DNA of 64,000 bases, from positions 31,599,452 to 31,663,451 of the forward strand of contig CM059972.1 of the NCBI GenBank assembly GCA_030490835.1, read 5' to 3'. Source of the DNA: Annona cherimola (taxonomy: Eukaryota > Streptophyta > Magnoliopsida > Magnoliales > Annonaceae). Of this stretch, positions 24,531-34,197 are shown in pieces; positions within the stretch are counted from its first letter, which is position 1, and each line of letters begins with the position of its first letter. The notes under the pieces were generated by a model. It was not told where the DNA came from and searched no databases. It was given only the letters and a program-made list of their open reading frames with translations. The position numbers and the translations under genes are program-made.

Positions 24531-24940
24531 TGGACCCCGATTGCATGCGCCCGGGACCATGTAGCGCTGCATGCTCCTGGGCGCATACACCTATTTTTTT
24601 TATTTTTTTCAAAATTTTTTACAATATTGTTAATCTATATCTATTTAATATGTGTATAAATTTTTACCATTTTTAGAGTATTTTATATATTTATTTTTTA
24701 TTTTTAAAAATCAGTGGCATTTTAGGTAATTTTACTTATAAAATTACCTAAAATGCCACTGATTTTCAAAAATAAAAAATAAATATCTAAAATACTCCAA
24801 AATTGGTAAAAATTTATACACATGTTAAATACACTTAGAATAACAGTTTTATAAAAAAATTAAAAAAAATTAAAAAAATGGGTGTATGCATCCGGGAGCA
24901 TGCAGCGCTGCATGCTCCCAAGCGCATGCAATCGGGATCC
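24531..24940. mobile_element. Foldback element with palindromic GC-rich ends, 8-bp TSD
   Basis: The ends hold 'cccgattgcatgcgcc' and its complement 'gcgcatgcaatcggg', and each arm also carries a palindrome around AGCGCT. The arms (about 190 bp) extend to a centre at 24740, where 'aggtaattttac' meets 'ttacct'. It is flanked by TTGTTTTG at 24523-24530 and 24941-24948. The core has 'caca(t/c)gttaaatacactta', shared with the modular foldback family. Confidence 0.8.
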
Positions 24941-24949
24941 TTGTTTTGA

Positions 24950-25955
24950 AGGTTCACCATTATATGTAAAATCTAATTTAAAATGCAACCTGTGAATAAA
25001 AATAGCAAAATCAAGAGGAAATTGGAAATAGAATTGCATTATTAATTCATTCATATTGTCTAAAAATACATTACACTTGTACACATATTCGACATTCTTA
25101 TTTTAATTAATGGAACTAAATACATTAATGCCCTTCTTATAAAATATGACATGAAATACAATGCAATAAAAAATAAAAATGCTCAAATAGAAGTTATGAC
25201 GTAGTATGTAAGATGACGAATCGGGAATGTAAGAGAATGCGTAGCACATCTATGAAACTAACTTTAAAAGGTGAGCACTCCCATCAAAGCAATTCGGGCA
25301 CCTAATTCAGGAGGACCAACCCATGGGAAGCGCTTCCCGTTCTTTTCTCGTAGGAAGTTGCCTATCAGCCGTCTATTTTCATTGAATGGTTTGGATTGCA
25401 TGGGGTATTTTCGGAAATGGAAAAATTAGGGTGGAGGCACTGAAGGGTGGCCGCTCACACATGCAAGCGAGAATCCATTTCTTCCCTCTCTCCCGAGTCA
25501 GTGCCCTAGCCGTCTCCCTCTTCCTTTCCCGCTCGAGCTCCCCCTGACTCTCTCGCCATCTCTATTTCGCCATATCCCTTTCCTGCTGAATTGCTTTTGT
25601 GAACAGACATGTTGCTAATAGCATGGATTTTGCAAAAAAAAAGATTGCTATGGACGAAGTTGAAGATCTTTGGCCGGAGATGCTGCTCAGATTGTTGCGA
25701 GATGGACCTTGATAGTAGAAGACTACTATTGATTTGCCTTGCTATGTAATCAGGCTGTTGTGCAAGGCTTGGATTTGGGGTGGAAAACATGGCCATCTGG
25801 TCTTCTTGCTCAAATATTCACCTAATTGCTTGAATCCAAGGAAGATCTTGTCACCGGACTTCAAGGTTTCTCACTACCCGCAATTTGGACGGCTCTGATC
25901 TACCAAAATCTACTTGTTGGCACTAGATCTGAGATTGCTACTAAAGGTGGGTTAG
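24950..25955. other. Intergenic DNA, possible old gene fragment at 25500-25950
   Basis: 25430-25950 is less AT-rich. A plus-strand frame from about 25624 reads MDFAKKKIAMDEVEDLWPEM with a weak F-box-like flavour, but stops follow within about 35 codons and continued reading needs frame changes. I treat it as unassigned. It is interrupted at 25955 by a solo LTR. Confidence 0.3.
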
Positions 25956-26713
25956 TGTCACGGGTATGAACTATCTGTAGACTCAAACCACGTAACCGGC
26001 CTAAGGTCCATGACCTTAGTAGCCCTTTCTGAACCAAATAGAGGTTACACGAGGCAACAAGCAAAAAGCAATAGAGAAAAGGAACAAAGTAGCTTACAGG
26101 AAATAATATTCCCAACCTTTCATTCAAGGAAACAATGTTTGGTTTTACAAATGTATCGACCCACACTCCACAGCACTCTCTGGTCTCCTGTTTTGTGCTT
26201 TACAAGTGAAATGAATGGGTATTTATAAGGTTACAAGTTACACCACATGGTGACACATGCCCGCCACGTGTCACTCATAGAAACTACCCACGTGCCCCAC
26301 TCTCTTAAGTCATGGGACATATGGCACTAAGACTTAGTCCACCCATGTCATGTGTCCTCTCACTTCCTCATTAAGTGGTAGTGGGACACCTCAGCAAGAC
26401 TTAGTCCACCCTCAGCCACTTGTGCGCCACTTGTACGCCGCGCGAGCAATGCATGCCATGCGTACTACACACATGTAAATGTTCTGGTACTCTGTACCTA
26501 TTCCACGTCGCCACGATCCCTCGATCACCATTAGGCATCCCCAATGTGTAGCGTCGTCACGATGCTAAGTATCCACGATCCCGCCTTGGAACTGTCACTC
26601 GTTCCATGCTTGGAACGACTCACGTGAGCTCCGCGCCCCGTAAACATCACCCGTCGTCGTGCGGATGACAACACCGTCCACCCCGGGACAGTCCATCATG
26701 TAGGGGTGTTACA
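25956..26713 (+). mobile_element. Solo LTR, 758 bp, 5-bp TSD
   Basis: Starts TGTCACGGG and ends GTGTTACA, giving the 5'-TG...CA-3' of LTR ends, and is flanked by GTTAG at 25951-25955 and 26714-26718. A TATTTATAA box (about 26219-26227) lies in a position suitable for an LTR promoter read on the plus strand. The right half is GC-rich. No internal retrotransposon region or second LTR is present, so this is the product of LTR-LTR recombination. The parent superfamily cannot be told from the LTR alone. Confidence 0.8.
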
Positions 26714-26718
26714 GTTAG

Positions 26719-29284
26719 CCATCCATGGAGGAAGCAGGAAAAGGAAGGTGATAGAGCACCAAGTTTGGTTCCCGTTAATGTAATTTTATTTGTGCACATG
26801 CGTTCCCTAAAAATAAAATACAGCCATTAAATCTCTTAAAAACTTACGAAAACTCCCCAAATCTCAAAAGTATGTTTTTGGAACAATTTTCATATGAAAT
26901 CTATTATAAATATAATTTTAAATATTTTAGAATATGAAAATATTAGATAAAATGAAAATTATCAGCGGGCTAAGTGCTCACACAATTAGTTAAGTGCATA
27001 TGATCGGGGCTTTATATCAATTATACTTAGATTAACGGCTTTATAAAAAATTTAAAAAATAAAAAGAATTTTTGCACCTAAGTACATTGAAGCACAATGA
27101 AAAACATGATACTTAAGAGTCAACATATGCAATTTTTTAATATTGAGGACCTAAAGGCAAAGCGAAGGCATTTTTCAATATTTTGTAACAAGAAAGCGCC
27201 ACTTTGAATATTGATCGGCAATTTTATTTAAAATTCAGAATTTTATATTGATTTAATTTAATTTAAATCAATACTACAATATTACAATAAAGATTAATGT
27301 AGAAACAAAGTTAATCAAAATAATTATTTTCATCTAATTTAAAAATATTTTCGTAAAATTTAAAATAAAATTCAATGGTTAATATGTTTTAAGTTTTTTA
27401 TATAAATTATAATAACATTATTTTATATGTTTTTATAATTCTATATTGATAAAATCTGCAAAAATTCAGCTTGTTTTGTAAGATTTGGATGACCAAAAAT
27501 AAAAATATGGACTACGTGGATAATTTAGAAATCTTTGATTAAAAATAATTAAAAATGACATAATTAATGTAGATATAAACTCCATTAAAAAGATAATCCT
27601 TTTTCCAAATTAATTTGAATTATAAAAATTGGATTAATTTGAAAAAGTTTACAGTTAGGTATTAGATTTAGGTAGATTCATTAAATAATTTTTTACTAAT
27701 ATAAAAATACTTAATCATTAAATCAGTCCTAAAAATCATATATATTTAGTTTATTTAAATCTAAATTATAGTTTTATATCGAAATTTTTTTATTGGACTT
27801 TAAAATTGATTGGACTTTATTTAGATGTGTTCTATAACACGAAGATTTTCTATAAACTTTTTATTCAATGTAAATATTTATTAAATTGATATTTTTAGCA
27901 AATTTGACCCTTAAATTTGTGAAAGTTTACAAATCTAACCCGGAGGGTTATTGCTATGAAATATATTAGTAGAAAATTTTGAAATAAAGAAATTGTTACC
28001 ATTCTAAAACGAAAAAAATCAAATTCACTTCACTTCCCTTGTTTTCATAGATTATTTTTGAATACTCTCACTACTCTATGCTTAAAATCAAATTTTTTAA
28101 AAGAAAATTAACCCTCTACGCATTCTTCATGTTTGAAAAACTTAACTATATACTTGTATATCTTAGGTTAAAAAATCTAATCATACACATCCATTGGTAA
28201 TCAATTTTTATAAATTTAATTTCATCTTTTCATTTTAATTTGATTTAAATTAATATTTATTTTAAAGTTTAAATTATAACGAGCAATGGGAAAGATGAAT
28301 GAACTCTTATAGCTTTAGAAGACTTAGCTTACTAGGTTCGCAAAATAAATCGAAATAATAAAGTTATTACATTTATAATTAATTAATTGATTTAATTTTT
28401 ATTTTAATTATAAATAATATTTATTTTTATTATTATACTTAATTATTAATTTTGGTACATGTAAGTAAATAATTATTTAAATTAAATATTTTGAACCAAC
28501 CTAAGTTTTTGGACAGTTTAAATTATGATTTTGGGATTACTGTAAAAAATAGAATTACATATAAAAGTTTACAGTTAGATGTTAGGTTGAGGTGGATTCA
28601 TTAAATATTTTTTTACTAATATAAAAATACTTAACTATTAAATCAGTCCCAAAAATCATATATATTTAGTTTATTTAAATCTAAATTATAGTTTTATATC
28701 AAAAACTTTTCATTGGACTTTCAATTTAATTGGACTTTATTTTAGAGGTATTCTATAACATGAAATTTTTTTATAAAGTTTTTATTCAATGTAAATATTT
28801 ACTATATTGCTAATTTTACATTGATTTCACTTGAAGTAAATAAATTTTTATTTTAATAAATTTAATTATAAAATTTCTATTCAATATAGTTATCCTATAT
28901 ATTTAAATTATAATTTGGGACATATAATTTAACCATTCCTAAAAGGTCATATATATTTATTTTGTCTAAACCATTATTTTGTTAATTAAACATTTAAAAT
29001 TACTTAATTATTAAACTAGTACCAAAAAGTCATATATATTTATATTATTAAATGTTAATTATAGTTATATATAATTTATACAATTTTATTTTTAAAAGTT
29101 AATATAATAATTATAGTTTTATATATTTATTTAAATTTTAATTTATTCAATTTAAATTAGTTAATATTTTAATTATAAATTTATATATTTATTTAGTTTT
29201 AAAATTATTTAAAGGTTTGAATAGTTCTGAAATGAATTATTAATTATACATCTTTTGCAAAATACACAAATTAGGTAAAATATT
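26719..29284. other. Very AT-rich intergenic DNA with interspersed repeats
   Basis: No gene seen. 27010-27100 carries part of the modular foldback core ('tatacttagattaacggc'). From 27646 onward, repeats related to the array at 29285-30200 appear. Confidence 0.45.
27646..28812 (+). repeat. Long direct repeat, two copies of about 247 bp, 920 bp apart
   Basis: Copies at 27646-27892 and 28566-28812 both begin 'agtttacagttag' and contain 'attcattaaata', 'tactaatataaaaatactta' and 'tttattcaatgtaaatattt'. Shorter pieces recur near 28890-29060. The 'ggtggattcattaaat' motif is also the start of the unit in the array at 29285-30200, so the whole block looks like one expanding repeat family. Confidence 0.7.
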
Positions 29285-30200
29285 TATAAAATATCAAAAA
29301 TTAGATGCTGTTAGATGCGGTTAGATTAAGGTGGATTTCATTAAATCGTATTATCTAGATTTTAAATTCCATAATTAAAGTGTAAATGACCTTATAAGGG
29401 GCCTAGAATCATATTATAGGTGTTAAATTAGGACTAACTTATTAATTTCAAAAATTAGATGCGGTTAGATGCGGTTAGACACTGTTAGATTAAGGTGATT
29501 TCATTAAATCGTATTATTTGGGTTTCAAATTCTGTAATTAAGGTGTAAATGACCTTATAAGGGGCCTAGGATCATATTACAGGTGTTAAATTATTATTAA
29601 CTTATTAATTTCAAAAATTAGATGTGGTTAGATGCTGTTAGATGCGGTTACACGCGGTTACACGCTATTAGATTACGTTGAATTTCATTAAATCGTATTA
29701 TCTGGGTTTCAAATTCTGTAATTAACGTGTAAATGACCTTATAAGGGGCCTAGGATCATATTACAGGTGTTCAATTATGATTAACTTATTAATTTCAAAT
29801 TAGATGTGGTTAGATGCGGTTAGATGATTAAGGTGGATTTCATTAAATCGTATTATCTGGGTTTCAAATTCCGTAATTAAGGTGTAAATAACCTTATAAG
29901 GGGCCTAGGATCATATTACAGGTGTTAAATTATGATTAACTTATTAATTTCAAAAATTAGATGCAGTTAGTTGCAGTTAAATGTGATTAGACGCGGTTAG
30001 ACGCTGTTAGATTAAGGTGATTTCATTAAATCGTATTATCTGGTTTTCAAATTCCGTAATTAAGGTGTAAATGACCTTATAAGGAGTTTAGGATCATATT
30101 ACAGATGTTAAATTAGGATTAACTTATTAATTTCAAAAATTAGATGCGGTTAGATGCTGTTAAATTTGGTTAGATGTTGTTAGATGCGGTTAGATTCTAT
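29285..30200 (+). repeat. Tandem (higher-order) repeat array, about 155-183-bp units, five copies
   Basis: The sequence around 'tttcattaaatcgtattat' recurs at about 29333, 29498, 29681, 29836 and 30019. Each is followed by the 'gaccttataaggggcc' type block (or a variant) and 'aacttattaatttcaaa'. Units differ in length because a decamer GGTTAGATGC is itself repeated two to five times at each junction. The result is a minisatellite inside a longer tandem repeat. Non-coding. Confidence 0.9.
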
Positions 30201-30599
30201 TATATTCAGAAAATTAAAAAATATTAATAAACTTTCAAAAAATCAAGAAAATTAAAAGAAATTGTTATTTTTTAGAGTACCTTATTACATTAACTTTAAA
30301 TAATATAACATAACTCCAAATAAAAATTATATTTTCTAACTTTACCAATTATAATGAAATCTTATTAAAAAATAATTTTTTGTACACAAATATTTTTAGA
30401 AATCGTCAAATAATGAAAAATTGTGTCTACATACATCTTAGTACTTGATCTAGCAAATGAATGGAATAGATTGAGATTTTGTATATATATAATACAAATT
30501 TTATCAAAAAACCAAATATACTCGTGTTTTTAAACAAATATACTCATGCTGTAAAATTACTACAATACTCCTACTTCTTCTTCTTTTTTTTCTCATGGG

Positions 30600-32126
30600 G
30601 AAGGCTTCCCATGAGTTGGGCCTCCTAATTCAGAACCAAAATTCCCTATGTTTTGCTGTTCTGAGAGGAAAATATTTTCGAAAGGGAAGTGTTTGGGAAA
30701 GCAAAGAGAACAACAGGGGTTCTTTTACTTGGTAATGCATCCAAAAGGTGAAGTCAGTCATTGCTGATAAAGGAAGGTAGCATGTGGGGGATGGTAACAA
30801 CACCAAATTCTTCAAGTATAGATGGTTGGATTTGAAAATTTGAAAATTCAAAAATCTAGTTCCCTCTCGAAGCAAATATCTGAAGATGCTATGGTTAGCC
30901 AGTTCATCAATCAGCGGACTTATTCTTGAGACAAAAACCTAATTTCGGCTGTGGTGGGGGAAAATGTTTGGAGGAGGATCCCTCCAAGGGGCACCAAGGA
31001 CAGTTTGGTTCTGGTCTCTGGAAGCATATGACAAATTCACAATAAAGTCTGCCTACAAAATGACTGAAGTTAACCATTTCTGTTTTGTAGGACAGCAAAA
31101 AGAAAGGCATAGAAATATCAGTTTTCAACAAACAAAACTCCTAAAGAAGCCGTGGAAAATCACACTGCTAAGCAGACTCAAGGTTTTCGATCATGGATGC
31201 ACTCCCAAGGAGAACAAATCTCAAATGACGATGGCTAGATATTGATCTGCTGTGTACGTTGCGTAGGAAAAAACCAGAGGGCATGCACCACTAGTTTGTG
31301 TTTTACGACTGAGTCATCTCTACCAGGAGAGAGATGGTCAAGGATGGTAATATATGGGTTCCAAGAAGAGCTTCACTCTATATTTACACTTCCTCCTGTC
31401 TTTTGAAAAGGAAAACAAGTTTGATTTCTATATTCTCTTTTATTGGCGTGTCTGGTTCTTAAGGAACAAATGCAGAGAACAAGGATCACGATTTGAAGTC
31501 GAGGATATTAACAAACGGTGTCGTACATACGGGGAATCTCTTGATAATGCAAGACTACTGGCCTAGAGTAGTATTTTGGACAAGACTTTAGTCCTAAGAT
31601 GGAGAAGGTCACCTAACGGAGGCAGTTGTCAATGGGTAAGTGTACAGGCTTCGATGTTATGCTACAGAACTCAGATGGTAGATTCATGGCAGTATAAGGA
31701 TGGAAAACCGAGAGGCTGTTAGACGCAATTCACGTAGAAGCTAAAGTTGTTCTAAGAGAAATCAAATGGGCTGCTGAGATGGTCATACAAGATCTAGTAA
31801 TGGAGATCGACTCTCTCATTTTGATGAATTTTTTTTAATATGATTGCTGCGTTTTGTCACCTATAAAAACGGAGATTCAGGAAATTAAAAGCATATCAGA
31901 AGCTTTTGGTTTGGTCAATTTTCAACATGTTCTTAGAACTAGCTATGCATGTGCTCATGTCATAGCTGATCATACTGCAAAATCATGCAAATCATAGTGG
32001 TTTTGGTAGGGAAACCCACCAAATTTCCTCGTATATCCAGTCCATTTGGATTTGTTGTGTAGTTGCTCTTCTTAGATGGATATATACCTTTATTTTAAAA
32101 GCAAAAAGAAAAGAAAAAGAAAAGAG
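30600..32126 (+). mobile_element. Degraded LINE (L1-type) 3' portion: RT tail, zf-RVT and RNase H remnants
   Basis: Across several frames one can read, in the expected order, the motif VGDGNNTKFFKYRWL (30784 onward), typical of the region after plant L1 reverse transcriptase; a zinc-binding RT-associated segment (about 30960-31560, with FTIKSAYKMTE and FYILFYWRVWFLRNKC); then an RNase H-like stretch (FDVMLQNSDGRFMAV at about 31651; VEAKVVLREIKWAAEM; CAHVIADH near 31950). Stops and frameshifts break all of it. An A-rich end (AAAAGAAAAGAAAAAGAAAAG, 32097-32126) would fit a LINE tail. The 5' half with the RT catalytic core is absent. Confidence 0.7.
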
Positions 32127-32292
32127 GGTGCGCAGTCAGTCATAACTCATAAGGCTACGCAGCAATAAAACTAACAGCTGGAGGGGTGCATAACCATAAG
32201 ACTGTGACTTTAAAAAGTACACAACTAAATTACTACGACTTTCACCGTCAAAAAAAGAAAAAAGTTACTACGACTTTAAAGAGATGGACAAC

Positions 32293-32436
32293 GCGAACCT
32301 GCCCATAGGGCAGTTGGTTTCGCGTGTGGGTTTCGTGCCCACCGACCGGGATTCAAGTCCCATCTCCAGCGGATGCCATTGAGCGGGGGGTGCTCTGGCT
32401 CCAGCGGTTGCCATTGAGCGGGGTGCTCTGGCAAAT

Positions 32437-32468
<32 letters not shown>
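32293..32468 (+). mobile_element. tRNA-derived SINE with poly(A) tail and TSD
   Basis: Pol III promoter-like boxes are present: A box TAGGGCAGTTGG (32306-32317) and B box GGATTCAAGTCC (32349-32360), spaced as in tRNA genes. The body holds two imperfect copies of a 35-bp unit ('gccattgagcggggtgctct'). It ends in A31 (32438-32468). The duplication GAGATGGACAAC (with up to three further As) flanks it at 32281-32292 and 32469-32480. Only 176 bp long. The long unbroken A tail and exact duplication suggest recent insertion. The LINE remnant just upstream is too broken to have been its partner. Confidence 0.9.
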
Positions 32469-32471
<3 letters not shown>

Positions 32472-32944
32472 ATGGACAACCAAGAGAATCTAGCACAGAG
32501 ATGTGAAGGATAACTGAGCCTTGATGGTGTCAATGAAGAGGGTACTAGCCATTGGCAATTTATAACTAAGGATACCTACTCCATATGACTTTGAACGAAT
32601 TATCAACCATTGATATTTTTGGATAAAGAAGTTATTAATCCCTTATTGCCTTGGGATAAAAAGGTTATTGTTCCCTTTGTATTTCGATCACTAATATTTT
32701 TTATGAATTGATTACCAACCTCTTAGGGTATCATTTCCACTTAAAATGGGGTGTGAACGAAATAATGAGAGGTTGTTGTGTATTTAAAATGTGAGAAGTA
32801 ATATTAAAAATATAAAAAATAAAAAGTTAAGTATTGAAAAATGATAAGGTAAATGATAGATTGAAAAATTTTAAGAAAAATGAAAATTTACTTCATATTC
32901 CTATTCAAGCCAATTCGTGGGATCATTCTATAATTATAATTGTA

Positions 32945-33205
32945 CTACATTTATGGGGAATTTGTTTATTCAAAAAAAATTTCAAGTTGAAACTTTACGA
33001 CTATCATATTTTAATTATTTCTTCACTTTTTCTAAGTACCTTACTTTTCATTCACTTCTACACAAATATTTATATATTTAACTTATCTATTTTAATTTAT
33101 TTTCTTTACTCATCATCATTACCTCTATCATATTACATTATTTTTTTCTTTTTTAAAATTTTTACACCAAAAAATTTTCATCAAAATTTTTTATCACTTC
33201 CGGTG
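32945..33205 (+). repeat. Tourist-like MITE copy
   Basis: Plus-orientation copy with the core 'taacttatctattttaatt', 'ctttactcatcatcattacc' and 'ctatcatattacatta', ending 'tttttatcacttccgg', which matches the right end of the copy at 61511-61790 ('tttatcacttccc'). Confidence 0.6.
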
Positions 33206-33399
33206 TACACCCTTAACGTAGTCTTGGGGGAAATATCCAAATGGTCCCCATATTATTATTATCTATGTCATTTTACCTTTTGCCAATGCTTAGATGGAGA
33301 GGAAACATAAAAACTAAAAATAAAAAAGTCCGCAGGGAATTGGAAAGCAACAGAAGCTGTAAATTTCTAGCTCAGAAACCCGGCAACTGATTCAATGCA

Positions 33400-34015
33400 G
33401 CAGGGTGCATTGAAATTTCAAATCACCCAGCTGCAAAACCCTCTTTTTATATTTTCTTGAAACTCTTTTCACACAAATGTTAGTCTATATGTATTTAATA
33501 TGTGTATCAATTTTTATCAATTTTGGATATTTTAGATATTTTTTGGATTTTTAAAAATAAATAGCATTTTAGTACCACTGGTTTTTAAAAATCTGAAAAA
33601 ATATTTAAAAATTTCAAAAATAGTGAAAATTGGTACACATATTAAATATACTTAAATTAACAGTTTCTGGAAAGAATTTTCAAAAAAAATATTAAAAATG
33701 GGTTTTACGCCCAGGTGCACCCGGCTGCATTGAAACAAATTTTCATAAACCTAAGATCTGATTCAATACAGCCGGGTGTAATTTACCCTTTTTTTTTGGA
33801 ACTCTTTTCATGAAACTTTTAATCTAAATATATTTAACATATACGCAATTTTTTTACTATTTTTTTATATTTTAAGATATTAATCTAAAAAAATGTTTAA
33901 AAATATTAAAAATAATAAAAATTTATACTTATGTTCATTCACTTGGATTAATAGTTGTGTAAAAAGAAATTTTAAAAAAAAATTGGTGAACCCGGGTGAA
34001 TTGAACCGGATTCCA
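33400..34015. repeat. Two adjacent modular foldback elements
   Basis: Element one (about 33390-33745) has ends of type 'ttcaatgcagc(c/a)gggtgca' in inverted orientation and the core 'tagtctatatgtatttaata' / 'acatattaaatatactta'. Element two (about 33760-34015) has ends 'gattcaatacagccgggtg' and 'cccgggtgaattgaacc'. They lie directly upstream of the TON2 leader, so they may form part of its distal promoter. Confidence 0.65.
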
Positions 34016-34197
34016 AGAAACCCAGCCCTCTCTCCGCACTCTGTCAAATCCTGCCGAGGTCCGCACCATAAAAATCAGATCATCTCCCATTAGAAATAAA
34101 ATAAAATAAAATAAAAATCAGACCATCAGATCTGAGAGAAATTGCATTCGAGGGCAAGTTGAATTCCAGTAGAGATTGGAATCAAAGAAGTAGAGAA

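Noticed and set aside
25624..25950. Weak F-box-like reading
   Set aside because: Two stops follow early and the frame must be changed; the resemblance is too faint to call a pseudogene.
32834..33310. 158-codon open frame on the plus strand
   Set aside because: It overlaps a Tourist-like MITE copy and is low in complexity (Phe, Leu, Ile, Ser runs).
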